A DNA stretch of 64,000 nt from Pempheris klunzingeri (Eukaryota; Chordata; Actinopteri; Acropomatiformes; Pempheridae). The number at the start of each line of letters is the position of its first letter. Within the stretch, counting starts at the first letter, position 1. Shown here piece after piece: positions 24,964-38,146 of the stretch. The notes under the pieces were generated by a model. The model had not been told where the DNA came from and did not search any database. It saw nothing but the letters and a program-made list of their open reading frames with translations. The stretch covers positions 18,586,885-18,650,884 of the forward strand of contig NC_092029.1 in the NCBI RefSeq assembly GCF_042242105.1, written 5' to 3'. Made by a program: the position numbers and the translations under genes.

Positions 24964-25492
24964 GTGAGTATATTTACATGGACACTAATATTCCGCTATT
25001 ATTCCAAATGTGACAATATTCCACATTTAATACGGCTTTAAACCGCATATTCCATTTGGATACTCTGGAATTAGGCGTTATTCTGAATGTAGTGTTTTCC
25101 TATCAGGGCCTGTGGAGTATGCCGATGCTATTCAGATTTTAGAAGCAATCTCTGGAATGTGTACAGCACATTTGGAATATGGTCTCAGTTTGGGTTTTTA
25201 CACACCTTTTGCCCACAACACACCCAATTGGTCAACAGTTTGCAAGACTGTGGTTGATATGCACGAGCAAAAGAAAAGGCCACATTTCTGGTGGGAAGGA
25301 GAAACACTTTTAATCTTTTGTGGATATTTGGATGCCAACATGTTTTTGGATATGCGGAAGTATCTCAACACCAGCCTTCTCAAGAAGGTGGTTGAAGGAA
25401 TGAAAGACGGAGGCTATGTTCACATGGACGGTTTTACCTTCATTGGAGTATGCACAGCGGCATTAAAACTAGCCATGTAAACAGCTTTTTAG
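24964..25492 (+). mobile_element. DNA-transposon-like element carrying a Myb/SANT-like ORF
   Basis: The left side reads TATTTACATGGACACTAATATTCC and the right side reads TAGCCATGTAAACAGC. The core TTTACATGG / CCATGTAAA is inverted at the two ends. Between them, 25112-25480 is one uninterrupted frame of 122 codons. The layout, a short element with complementary ends and a DNA-binding-type ORF, fits a non-autonomous PIF/Harbinger-like transposon. The exact boundaries and target-site duplication are uncertain, and the superfamily is inferred. Confidence 0.5.
25112..25480 (+). CDS. 122-codon ORF with Myb/SANT-like (transposon-type) domain
   Basis: The second half contains KKRPHFWWEGETLLIF, then FLDMRKYLNTSLLKKV and EGMKDGGY. 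The order W-x(2)-E-x-LL ... R ... L-x(2)-V ... M-x(3)-GY resembles the Myb/SANT-like domain of fish transposon-derived DNA-binding proteins (motif HFWxxxET ... KVxxEMxxxGY). The first half (MEYADAIQILEAIS...) is unrecognised. It has no intron, no promoter was identified, and it lies inside a ncoa1 5' intron within an element that has inverted ends. It may be a decayed but still open remnant, not an expressed gene. Whether ATG 25112 is used is unknown. Confidence 0.4.
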   Translation: MEYADAIQILEAISGMCTAHLEYGLSLGFYTPFAHNTPNWSTVCKTVVDMHEQKKRPHFWWEGETLLIFCGYLDANMFLDMRKYLNTSLLKKVVEGMKDGGYVHMDGFTFIGVCTAALKLAM

Positions 25493-26624
25493 AAATAAGG
25501 GAGAAAACCGGAGTGGACATAGTTGATTTCAAACTGCTGCCTGCTTGTGAGAAGGAACATTACAGATAATCAGACAAGACTTTGCTGATTACTGACTTTT
25601 AGATTTGTGGACTTTAGTGATGAAGTGGTTAGATGGATGCCTTTAGTAATTTATCAGAAGAGTGATAGCAGAATCAATTTACTCATTGATATTTTAATTA
25701 TGAGAGATTCCCACAACAGAAGAGTTTGTCTCAGCTTGATGATGATGTCCTCACAGCAGGACAGTGACTGCTGCTCACTATCTGGACTGGAGTGAAGGCG
25801 CACACTGGCAATAATGATGATTTGGCATACAACATTTCACCTGCCCACATGTTAATACTCCGTGTCACACAACATATATGAATAGAACCCAGGAGTCAGC
25901 GGGTGTACTGTAGCTCCAGTGGGCTGAAGCCATATACGTTCTCTTGTCATGTCCTATATTCAAGAGGGTGGGCCGTAGCAACAGTGTCTGAGCAGCTTCT
26001 CATGGGTTGTACCAACTCCACGCAGCAGAGAGGGGTGGTCATGCTGTGTGCATGTGTGGTGTGGTGATCTGACATAGAAAATAACTGTTAGATTACAGTT
26101 AAAAATGTTGAGCCACTCATTTAACGTCGGCAGGTGCAGCGTTAAATATACTACCATTTTAAATTCCATTATATCACATATCAGCCTTTTGCCATTATCT
26201 TTATTTATACCGTGAATACACTCAAGTGTTCCCCGGAGTCAAATGTGAAATTTTGAGAGGCGTTTTACAGACTGAGAAAGCCATGAAAACTGGCAAAATC
26301 TCAAAAAATGTTCTACAGTTTCAGGTCCATCAGGACCAAGATATGAACTTTTGAGAGGTGGAGCTGCCGTAATCATCTAGAAAACGTAAATGTGACGCTC
26401 TGGGTCACCACTGTGTTCGCATTCTTATCAGGATGTGAAAGCTTATACGTACATGCAAAAAGATAATGCGTGTGTGTCTGTGTCAGCCTTGGTCTTCCCA
26501 TTCTTTCCTCCCCCCACTACATGTTTTCTGATAATCCACATCCTTTACTCCCCACTTTCTACCTGGTGGTCTCTTCCTCATTCCCCCCTCCTCCCTCCCC
26601 CCGGAAGCCTACATTGCCACAGTG

Positions 26625-26625
<1 letters not shown>

Positions 26626-26684
<59 letters not shown>

Positions 26685-26692
26685 ATATATAA

Positions 26693-26726
<34 letters not shown>

Positions 26727-26727
26727 T
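26626..26727. repeat. (GT)n - (AT)n - (GT)n microsatellite
   Basis: Roughly 27 GT units, a short ATATATAAATATATAT block, and about 14 further GT units. The block between the GT runs is itself palindromic. Confidence 0.97.
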
Positions 26728-26828
26728 GGAAGTGATCAGTATAGCTTGTAGAATGAGAAACAGAAGGAGGAGAAAGCTTTGAGAGAGGAAAGACAAACCT
26801 AAAGATACTGAGACAGCAGGCAGTTGTA

Positions 26829-26957
26829 ATGGAGAGCCTGTGGAGGTACCAGGCTATATTTTTCAGCACTCTGCCTCTGCTGCGCTGCTGCTGCTGCTGC
26901 TGTCGCTGCTGCTGCTACTGCCGCGTCTGCTTTTCCTTCCTCCTTTTTGGCGACTAA
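26829..26957 (+). other. 42-codon cysteine-rich small ORF with a (CTG/TGC)n core
   Basis: ATG 26829 opens MESLWRYQAIFFSTLPLLR, followed by 11 cysteines within about 16 codons encoded by a TGC/CTG trinucleotide run, ending GD and TAA. The stretch 26870-26935 is a (CTG)n repeat with interruptions. The context is GC-richer than the neighbourhood, so an alternative leader exon is conceivable. Most likely it is only a frame across a trinucleotide repeat. Confidence 0.25.
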
Positions 26958-27699
26958 GGGCTCGATTTTCCACCATACGTCACATAGAGAGGGCAGTGAA
27001 ATCAGTAGGTGTCAGGAAGCTGACCTGGTCTACAGGTGTGTGGATTAGACTTGCAGATGTTTTTTTTTTCTTCTTTTCTTCTTACCCTCTGTTTTCTGTT
27101 CACTGCAAGGCTGGTGGTATGTGTGAAAGTGTGACTGAGGCTTTGCATGCTCACACTGCAGCTGTAGCAGCTCTAATTATGATTGTTTCAGTCACGTGCA
27201 GCACAGACTGAGCGTTATAGTAAGTGGAAGCAGTGAAAGCTGTTATCTGTCTTTTGTATTCTGCTGTTTGCTACGTACACACCCTTTAAATGGTCATGGA
27301 AAAAGATTAGTTAAGGACTTCAGTTCAGAGATTGTTCATGAAGCTTAAGGCTTACTGTACTACCTGGCTGTAAGGTTGAATGGATGGTATTAGCTGTGCT
27401 TTATTTATATTTTTCTGCCTGAGATAAAAAAAAGAAAGGTAATTGAATCTTGCTGTAAAAAGTTTCTAATTTTACGTGTGTGTGTGTATGAAAAGAAGTG
27501 AGATGAAGAGAAATACTATAATGGATCTGACTTTTCTGACATCACTGTTATTCAGTAGATTCACATTTGAATAAGTAGATTCAAATTTGTACCACTGATT
27601 GAGGTCCTTGAACTATAAAGGAGCTACTAGAATAAAAATGACAGAAAAATCTGGGTGCCTTTTGGAAGTGGTACTAGTAGTTGTAATATCTGATGCTGC

Positions 27700-27865
27700 T
27701 CATGTGGGGATTCTTGAATCCTTAATGTTGAATTCCTGAATCGTTGAGTCTCTCTCTGCTAAAGACTTTGGTCTGGACCTCCTCCTTATGGAAGACGTCT
27801 CGAGATAGCACTGTTGTGATTTGCCGCTATATAAATAAAGATTGATCGATTGATTGATAATAATG
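27700..27865 (-). repeat. Dispersed repeat, copy A (opposite orientation to 60990-61160)
   Basis: It contains GGGGATTCTTGAATCCTTAA, GTTGAATTCCTGAATCGTTG, AGATAGCACTGTTGTGATTT and ATATAAATAAAGATTGATCG. The reverse complement matches 60990-61160 almost base for base over the GATTCAGGAATTCAACATTA core. It is a common fish non-coding repeat of unknown class. Confidence 0.75.
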
Positions 27866-30800
27866 GAGTCGCGTTTAAAATGCCACAGCCATTATTATCA
27901 ACATTTGGCTGTGAGGACTCCAGTAGAGTTGGCAGACGTGTTTATGTTTGTATAAATATGAGTTCCTGAGAAATTGTTCGTGCGTATGTGGAAGTTCACA
28001 TCGCACAGGGTGTAAAAAATCAGGATGATGGTGTTTTTAAACATCCATTTAACAGTCACTGTGGAGCAGATGCTGGCTTCCCCTCTGTAGTGCATGCTCA
28101 ATAATCATATCACAGTGAGTTGCTCTATGTAAACAGAGCCCATTATACAAATAAAAATGATATATCAATCATACTGTTATGTTCAACTTGTGTATTACAA
28201 GCGAAAGCTGTAGTGCCTCATGTAGAATTATTGTTTGCAGGCAGAATTTATATCTATAGGGGTGTATTACAAAGCGAGATTAGTGAGTTAGTGTGGTATG
28301 TTGAGCCTAAAGTTGGGGTTTTCATCCTCACCAAGGTGGTTCTCTTTAAACCTGGCCAGATCACATTGTAATTTAGGCCACGGTCTTACTCTGGTCCAAA
28401 CCAGGTTATGTTCAGAGTTTCGGTTTACGCACTGCCCTCTTTTCCCTGTTCCATTCTTTAATGGCAATGTAGATCCTCAGCTGAGGGAAGATGTTCTACT
28501 ACTATATGCACACAGCTTGAGCCATGCATTACTGTGATGTTACGATACAAAGTTGTGTAGCGCAAACTGTAGCATCACAGGAACCGACTCGAGTTCGACT
28601 GGTGCTGCAGAGAATCTGTAATATTGCTCACCCACTGACAAATGTTCCACAGCAGATTGTCCTCACACTAACTGATGAAGGCTCAGCAGCTACTCACCTC
28701 TGTGAATTATGTTTTTTGTGCTTAGTCATTAGCTGCAAATAAATAAGATTTCACATTTGATTTGGCCAAAAACGAGAAGTGAGTCAGACCTAAATGCACT
28801 TGTGGATGCTTGAATATGCTGTAGGCCATTAAATAAGAACTCCAGACCTGCAGTGTGCAGCTGCCATGTTAGAAATAAACCGGAGGCTCTGGGAGTCACT
28901 GAGTGATGGTAAAATAGATATATTCACTTGCTCTGCCAGCATTCCCCTCTTGCCTTATTTACAGCACCAGTTTTTATATTCTTCATATTTCTCCATAATA
29001 ACGACCCAGTCCTCCTGACTGAACTAGGTGGCACGCCATCAACCGCTCCTTTTTTTTCCCAGGCTTTATGGAGAAAACATTTAGCGATTTTGTGTGGAAG
29101 AAGAGGCAAACGATTCATCAAATGCCCCCCCTTTTATGTGGACGTGCACAGAGCCTGAAGCAGAAAGCCTGAAGCAGAAAGCCTGGGTTAACAAAGACAG
29201 TTGATAACCGGCTTCATGATACCCATCATCTCTGACTGGGAGTTTAGGCTTTGTCGAGCCAGCTCATGCAATGAAAGCCTGGCTTTATTGAACTTGCTAC
29301 ATAGTGGAGCCCTCAGGGCCCATGCTGCTATTATGTTGCCCTCTGCATGTCGGTAAGACAGGTACACATGGGAAAATACATGTTTGCCTTTTCATCTGAC
29401 CATCTTACCGCAATAGATCTTTTTAAATCATAAGCCACAACATGACTCCTGCACCTGTTTCACCTGCACTAGCATGTCCTGACGAGGTTACACACCCACT
29501 GTCTACTGCTGCCTTCACATTGAAGACACATTTCTTGCTTTTATGTTGATTTCTGTGTGTTGTGATGAGGTAGTGCATCAATATTAGCTTACCACAGCAA
29601 ATGAATTGAATTGAGTCGGACAGAAAACAACGTGGCTCTCACAGAGACAGTGCTGTTCAAGACACTGCAGGGAGATACAGTACGGCAAATTATTCACAGG
29701 CCACCATGAGTGAGTGATTGTAGCTGGAAGCACATACATATTACCTTTTAACTTTGATGGTTTTAACTTGGTTTTTGCTTTTAGCAGCTCATTATTAAAG
29801 GCTTCAGACAGGCAAAGTTAGGTCAGTGATTCAGCTTGTCATCCGACACTACAATACCATAAACCCATGACAATACCCCTTTGTGTACACTAGATTTGCA
29901 GTATATGGTACATTTGTGTTCTGTGAAAGGCTTTTATTGAAACTTTGGCATTTCTTGCGTAACAGGTCTGTCTCCAGTCTCAGCGGAGATTGCTTCACGG
30001 CGACGTCTCCGACGTGATGCAGCAGGACTGCAAACAGTCTTGATGACAACTAATAACGCAGTGATAGCTGCGCTGATTACATAATATTTTCTACTTTTTA
30101 AGATTTCTGGGTGTGAATCAATTTGAAGAACATGGAAACACCTACAGTTTCAGACAAAAGGTTTTGAGGGATTGAGTGTGATCTCATGAGAGAAAGAAAG
30201 CAGGCAAAAGCAGTGGTATAAATAATTTGAAATAAAGAAATAATTTTATTTAAAGTGTTGCGACGGCAGTTGCAAGCACAACTTGCAGCCAAATATAATT
30301 CTAGTTGAACAAAGGCTCCATTTACACTTGTTGCACAAGTGTCTCATACTTATTAAGTGTTAAGTACTAAGACGCTTTCATTTACCCTTGATGACATATG
30401 CATCTCTGTTGGCCAAATCACAAATCTGATCTGCAATCTGTCTTTGTTTTCTTGAGCTGCATGCAAATCAGCTTTGGTCCTGATCCAGTCCAGCAGGGGG
30501 TGGTGATGCTCCTGAAGCTGCTTGGTAACTACCTAAAATGCCAGAAGAATAATTTTTTCATTTTAGCAGTTTAGTTACAACGATACCAATTTAGCTAGCG
30601 TCTGCTAACAACTATTCATAAACTACCACCAACAGGCAGATGAATTGTACGAATGAACTACTATCTTCGCAGGTTCCAGCCTTCCTCGCTCCCTCACTCA
30701 CACAGATCACTCAGTGGTTGTACTGAATAGGGATCAGATACACGCTACAGCAGCTTGCTGTACCTTCTGTTTGATCGAATTCATTGAAATCGCTGGATCA

Positions 30801-31682
30801 ATCAGTGCATTTTACACTTCACTTTTTCGAGACCTGTCCAATCCGCCCAAGACACATGAAGTGTAAATGGGGTGAAGGGGCAGCCAAACTGTAAAAACAA
30901 TCAATCCTAATCAATATTTTTTTACTAGAAACCAACATGTAACACATTCCACCGCATGATGCGACAAAGAAGTTCCTCACAAATTAAGTTTTTACATTAG
31001 CACACACAGAAACAACATTCTGTCAGGTGACAATGAGTCCAAAATAAGCATTTAATAATGGTTTCCTTTTTGATATCTCACACCCCATCATGTCTGTTTG
31101 GGATGTTGCTATTTCTAGTGTAACATTATTGGGATGTGGAAGCAACGCTGGCTATCAAGTACATTGATGTTTCCTTATCATAAACACTTGAAGAAGGAAA
31201 AACTTGAAACTCATGAAACACCACAATGGTCGGGGAACAGGAAAGCCCAGGAATACGACTGTTGACGGCTTGTTGTGCACAGCTGATGAGCTCATCGGCC
31301 ACACACACTTCAGCCAGGTTTCCCTCATTGCTTCGCTCAATAGGAAAATGGATCATTATGCTTGCTTGCACAGTATGAACACACCGCTAGAGTATGTTCA
31401 CGTGTTTGAATTCATAATCAAAATATCAGAGCTCTCAGCTAAAGAATTTCACATGTAGTGGTAGAACTGGAGTGACAGTAAACATCTTGACTCCATACAG
31501 AGGCAGAGTGCAGCATATATGCAGATGGAGTTGCCCGGTACATCATGGAATATAACTATTGTATCTCGTGCTCTCTTTCACCAATATACTGTACCTGGGT
31601 TGGCGTATTGCCAGAAGTATTGTGAAATTGTTGGAGCCACATACACACATACACAGACAAAGCAAACACTGGTTTACTGTAA

Positions 31683-31937
31683 GTGTTGCTGATTATTACT
31701 TTATTTCTCGGCCTAACAAGCTCCTATAATACAGCTCCTCACTCTGAGTGTACATGTTATATATTATTATTAGTAGTAGTAGTGGTATTATTTGTATCAT
31801 TATTATTATTATTATCATTATTATTACTTTTGTGTTTGAAGTTTATTCTTATTCTTTTGGAGCTGTGTGTAACAAAAAGCAATTTCCCCCTGGGGATTAT
31901 TAAAGTGATTCTGATTCTGATTCTGATTCTGATTCTA
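31683..31937 (+). repeat. L2-type LINE 3' tail ending in (ATTCTG)n
   Basis: The end reads CAATTTCCCCCTGGGGATTA, then TTAAAGTGATTCTGATTCTG with four tandem ATTCTG-type units. This is the diagnostic 3' terminus of fish L2-type LINEs. TTA/TAT-rich simple sequence (31758-31830) precedes it. No coding part survives. Confidence 0.65.
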
Positions 31938-33434
31938 ACACAAGTCCAGGCTGCAGTTGATTGAAGCACTTTTGAGGGTGCACACAGGCCTGAACGTTCC
32001 CAGCCCACACACACACGCCAAGCCCCGGTACTATTTCTTTTAATGTGGTTTCCTCAAGTAATAATTTGATTTTACCATACTTACAGTTTCAGCCGTTATT
32101 TAAGCACACTCAACCCAGTTTCTCAGAAACTAGGCTAATTTGTGTTTTCATTGAGTGCTAATGTGCTGCAGTGTTCTCATTTCTCACTGTGGCGGATGGA
32201 TCTTTTTTAAGTGCCGCGTGTTAGCAACACAAGGAGGGCCGAGGAGGAGAGGGGTGATTTGAGGTGAAATGTAAACAAGGCTAGTCAGGAAGGATTAGCG
32301 TCCTGTGAGCAGCATGGCCTTGCGGCAGCACCCAGCGCTAACAATGGCAGCTTGTTTTTTGCGGGCTGCCCATGGATTTAAAACCATGTGTGTGTCTGTA
32401 GTGTGTGCACGTCCATGATTTACAGATTTTTATTTCGATATTAAGGCTCTGAGGTGGTTTTACAGAGACTTCAGTCCATCTTTAGTCATGAGTGCATTTT
32501 TTTTTTTCCCTCCTAGTTCCAATGTGTCCAGAGTAAATTAAAGGCTTTCAAACTCTCAGTATCATTTAGAAGCCTAATTTACAAACATACAAAAACACAG
32601 GTTAGTAATAAAACAGTATACCCTCTCCGTCTCTCTCACATCCTTTGCTGCTTTTTTTCTTTCTTCTGTGTGTGTTTGGGTTAATAAGTTGGTCTTAAAT
32701 TCAATTTCCGATGCCATTAAAAAGGTTTTAACTTTAATAGTTGGCTTAATGGATGAAACAGTAACCCTGTTAACCGCTCTCTATACACGATGTGTTTCAA
32801 ACGTTGCAGCATTTTCTGTTGCCATGGTTACCCTCCTGATGCAGCAAGAGATGTGCAGACTGTAGACTTTGCAGATAAAGAACAGCCGTAGAGGGAGGCT
32901 GAAGAGGAGTGTCAGAAACATACAGAACAAAATATCAGGGAGGCTTTTGAATGTAATGCAGTAAACAACATTACCAAGAACTACAATTGCTAGAGAGACC
33001 GATCAGCACCAGCAGCTAAACGTATTGGAGAGCTGTTATAATGGCCGTACTGGAATCTACTGCATGTTACTTTGTGAATCCCTTACAATTATGTTCTCAT
33101 CCAAATACCAAGCAGGATTTAGATGTTTGATATATTTCTAAATAGAAGTTGTCATGCTAACTAAATACAATATGGTTGGTGTGCTCATGAAATATAAATC
33201 AGTGTCACTGTGACACTATATGAGTTTAGAACTGTCTTGTTGCTTCTTCAATGACTGGTAAGTTTGCATCTGGTGTTCTCGTCCTAATGAATAATCAGTT
33301 CCACTGGAAAACTGCCATATTGCCAGTTCTGATAAAATGAATAAAAATCAGAGGGAACGGTTGAGCTGTGGGATTTAATTGTTGCCCACATTTTGCTAAT
33401 GGTCCCTGCTTGTCCATGTGTTCCTCCCCTACAG

Positions 33435-33540
33435 GGCAGTCGAAGCTGAAAATGAGTGCAGTAGGGGAGAACCCCCTGGACCCTGCCACGCCAGAGTCAC
33501 GCAAGAGGAAGGGCTCGCCATGCGACACATCAGGGCAAAG
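33435..33540 (+). CDS. ncoa1: ncoa1 coding exon 1 (start codon, nuclear-localisation basic run)
   Basis: The acceptor CCCCTACAG precedes 33435. Seventeen bases of leader (GGCAGTCGAAGCTGAAA) come before ATG 33452, which opens [23 protein letters not shown]. The RKRK run begins the basic region before the helix-loop-helix. The donor is AAG|GTAAAT at 33541, leaving phase 2. Because the leader is split from this exon, at least one upstream non-coding exon must exist. Confidence 0.95.
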
Positions 33541-36500
33541 GTAAATACCAACCATGACGTTACATTAGAAACATTAAACACACATACATTACCAGTGGGG
33601 TGTAAAAGTGAGGGGGAGGAGGTTGATCAGCACTGTCCCACTTTTTAAAACGATTAGTTTAGTGAAAACCAATGCATTGTCCATCCACTCACTGTCAAAG
33701 TCATTCTGCTTGTTTATTGAGAGAATGCCCAAATCAATTTAAATTCCATATGGTAAAATGGTAAATGGTCTGTATTTGTAGAGCTCCTTTCTGGTTATTT
33801 CAACTACTCAAAGCGCTTTTACATCACATCCTCATTCACACATCATTCATACAGGAGGAAATGTAATTTGGAGGAGACTGTTCTTTCACACTCATTCACA
33901 CACTGAAGCCAGCAAGGCTTCAGGAGCCAAGTTGGGGTTCAGTGTCTGTCTGTCTGTCTATCACATGGTTTCACTGGTGACTTGCACCCAGGCAGCGCAG
34001 GTCTGAACGGGACAGGTTTGCTGAGTTAAGGTGGGTCACAAAGTTACTACAAAATGTTCAGGAAATTGATTGATTACCGAAAATCAATTTTAAACCTTGG
34101 CGGTCTATAGGCAAGCCATATATTTTATACTGACCGACAGCCGACTTCTTCATAGTCAAAGTATTTAAGTCCATTTAAAGTAAGGATTTATACGTTTATG
34201 TCAGGGGCCTGCACCACAAAGCTATTATGATGTTATTCAGCCAACTTGATGGATTTGCTCACACACATTCCTCAAACCTATGCCACTTATAAATTCAAAT
34301 GAATTTAAGACTATTGATTGCCATGAAAGATGGCCGATTGGTTGTTATATTGATGCCTTTTGTCTTGAACAGTATTTATGTGGAGTGCTTCTCAGTAGCA
34401 GTGGTGGTCATGTAAAACTGCTTGTGTAAACAAAGCCACTGAGATAACTGGCTAACAACGTAATATAGATTAGAGACGCAGTCCTGAGGCCCGGGTGGTT
34501 CCTCATAGTAGTAGAAATGATAGATGGTGAGCGTATTTTGTTGGAGAATGCACGCGGGCACTCTGACTACAGTTGTTCTCTCCACTTGACTCATTGATTT
34601 GATAGCATTAAATACATTAATTTAACAAAAAAATGCTGTGGCAAGCTTGAAGAGATCCTCAAACAATTAATGAAATTCTGTACTTGATATCTGAAACATG
34701 TGATCCTATGTGATTGACCAGTTCCCCTGGATGAAATAGCCAGATAAAAGTATCAAACCAGCTGTGAGACGGCACCAGAATGCAGGAAATAACATCTATT
34801 CTAAATATTTTCTGGGGGAGGACGCACAGACCCCTGTTAGATTGTCCCACCCACGTTTTTAATGCCTCCATGTTCTCATTTCTTGATTTATTAGACCTGT
34901 AGTGATTAATCAGTGAATCAGTCGATAAACACAAAATAAGCATTTTGAGTAATTTCTCAAGCATCGCCTTATTTGATTTTCTAAAGTGTGAGGATTTGCT
35001 GCTTTTCTTCTCCTTCGTCGTTTTGTGCTTCAGGTCGGACAAAATAAAACATTTGAAGGCATCACGTTGGGTTTTACGATATTGCAATGATACTGTAATG
35101 ATTATGATATTGCATTTTTTTTAAAACAATTTTATGGCATTTTAGAGATTAGGAAAACGATTCAATTAGCAGATTCAGTTGATGAATGAAAAGGCGCATT
35201 TGTTGCAGCCCTATAAAACACATGTGGCCTATTAAGATCATCTGACATTAGTAGCCCAAACATTGTTAAATGACGTGGAGCCCCTGGGTGATTAGAAATG
35301 GCAGATTACTGAATGAAACAGTTGAGAAAGCGCCTGTTTTTCAAACAACAGGATAATATCGCCTCGGGCTGATTACTCCTAGTAGTCAAGGTACTTTTGC
35401 GTGTCGAAACGTAGACTTGTCACATCTTTCCTCTCTTCTCTAATGTGGCCTCTTAAATGGCCACTTACGCCACCTTTAAGAGCACAAGACAAGCCGCTTG
35501 ATGAGTGACAACTCAACTGAACCTGCGGCTCACAAAGGCATATCAGTATCTTGTACTTTGAGCAGAGTGGAGACTCTGCGAGGCCCTTTGAATGCTGCCA
35601 TGTGCGTGAAATCTTGTACATCTAAAGGGTGATCTGTAAAAAGCTATGGCAGGGTGTAGACCCCGAGGTGTAAGGTTAGATGCAGCTTTCTGTCGGGGGT
35701 GAGGTTTAAGGTGCCTTTACCAGTGGTGATGTAGGTAGGAATGACTTTGCTCAGCGTGCTGTGTGTGAGTCTATAAGGCCCAATAGCTGGGCTTTTTTTT
35801 TTCTTCAGCAACTACGCACAGCCACTGACCTGCGCATTCACACAGCAGCGTCCTCCCCCTCCTCACCCCTCCCTCGCTCAGTCACCACGCCTGTGTGTTC
35901 TGGCTGGCCAATGCACTGACCTACTTTTGCTGTTGTCGTCTCACACACACACTCACATATACACACATTCCTTTTTTCATGTTTACCACATACCTTGCTG
36001 TAACTCGTCGGTTTGAATAAGTATGTTGGTGAAACCCGAGAATAAGGTTAAGCACACGGCCGTGCGTGGAGTCTGAAGAGACTAGAGTTAAAGGCAGAGT
36101 TGAGCTGCTTTTTAAAAATATTTTGTGTCAGTGTCTGATATACTAACATATGGCTTCTTTCATGTTTACATATTACAGAAACCCATTACAGGCAGCTTGG
36201 TGAAAAGCCACTGGACTGGACAGTGATGTTACTTAGCCACCTTTTTGATTAAGAAACAAGTTTCAGTTGTTGTTGCAGCTAATGATCAGGGGTTTAAATG
36301 TTTAAACACTTTTACTAGTTTTAGTTGACATTAAACAGCTCCATGTTAAAGGGCAATTCCACTGTTTTGAAACCTGGCCCCGTTTTAACATTCTTATATT
36401 TTTTTTTTAATCCATATTTATACATTTTTTAAATGACAAACACACAAAGTTTTGGAATCACCTCAGCTAGTTTAACCGAAAGCAGCCGTTTTTATCTCTC

Positions 36501-38091
36501 AGTTCAAAGCCACGAGACTTTTTGTCATTTTACCTCACAGAACATGAGAGTTGCAATTATACAGCGGCTTCAGTTAGTTAGGTTGTTTATGTTATTGTGT
36601 GACTTCGATGTTTTAAAGAGTTAGTTTGGAACCCACCCGATGTGTTAAAACACCAAACTCGCACCAAATTGACTAATAACTCCTGGATTTGGCAGAATAA
36701 CGTCACTGTTTATATCTATAGAGTCTTTCGGTTTTGAACCAAGTGATGTAACAGCTGCTTCTGATCTACATCTGAAGGGATTTTCTCTGTGATGTTCACA
36801 GACATTTCGAATAACATTCTGAACCTGTCGGTAGCAAAAACAAGCACTTCTGGAGGACGTACTTTGACGGGAAGGTTGCCCCAGATTGCATTACATTACA
36901 GCTATTGCGACACGTTCATGGCTGCTAACTGAGGCGATCTACTGGACCAATTTCAAAACTTTCTCTTACCTTACTTTCTCACCTCTCCTACCTGCTATTC
37001 ATTTGCCTCCTAAAATATCTAAAAAGAGAGCCCAGGTTTAAAACTACTGGAGGTATCTTTTAAGGTGGACAACAATGTAAAAACAAAAACTGTTATTTTC
37101 ATTATTGATCAATCTACCAATTGTATTCTTGATGAATTGATTAATTATTTGCTGTCAGAAAGAGGAAAAAAAGTACAAGTCATATCACAATTCCCCTACG
37201 TTTTTTTTGTTCTGCCTAACCATCCACAGTTACACAGATAAATCACAGATAAAAAGATATATTCTGTTTGTTTTCATGTCAGCAGAATAGTCCACTTAAA
37301 ATCAGCACCACTCTTTCTCCACCTTTACCTCCACCTCCTCCTGTCCCACTACTTGGGAGTTTCCCCTCACGCCTCCTTTTCTCTCATACTGTTCCATCAC
37401 TCACAGCAAACAGTTTGATATTAATGAGTAATAACAGTGTATTTTTTTCATGGACAATCACAATTTTCACAAAGTGATGGCCTGTTTCAAATGTTTATTT
37501 TAGTTGTTCTTAGGTTTTAATTTCTGAAATCTGTAATTCTTTTGATAATAATTTAATTGTTTCAGGTAATGTTTGATGTTTTCAGCTTCTGCTTCTTCAG
37601 ACTTTCGTTACAGTAAATTGAATATTTCTGGGATTAGGATTGTTGGTTGAACGAAAACAGCTATTTGGAGACCTCATTTTGGACCTTTATGAAAATATGA
37701 AGGCCATTTTTCACATTTTTTGTAGTTTTGCAGACCAAAGGATTATTGATTGAGGAAACAAACTACAGATGAATCGATACTGAAGAAAAAAAAAAAGAAC
37801 AAACAAGAAAAGTTCTGAGGCCTAAAATTTAAACTCCCTTCTCTAGTGAAAAACGGAGTAAATGCCAATAATCATGTTTGAAACACATGGTTGTCTTCAA
37901 ATGTGTGTTTTCTGCAGTGTGGAGAAGCGGAGACGGGAGCTGGAGTGCCGCTACATCGAGGAGTTGGCTGAGCTGCTGTCATCCAACATGGGCGACATTG
38001 CCAGTCTCAGTGTTAAGCCCGACAAGTGCCACATCCTCAAGAGCACCGTGGACCAAATCCAGCAGATGAAACGGCGTGAGCAGGGTGAGTA

Positions 38092-38146
<55 letters not shown>

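Noticed and set aside
26840..27211. Leucine-rich 123-codon frame resembling a signal peptide
   Set aside because: The leucine run is the CTG trinucleotide repeat in another frame; the remainder has no family resemblance.
34659..35087. 142-codon minus-strand frame
   Set aside because: It overlaps a degraded MITE copy and shows no domain; a long chance frame.
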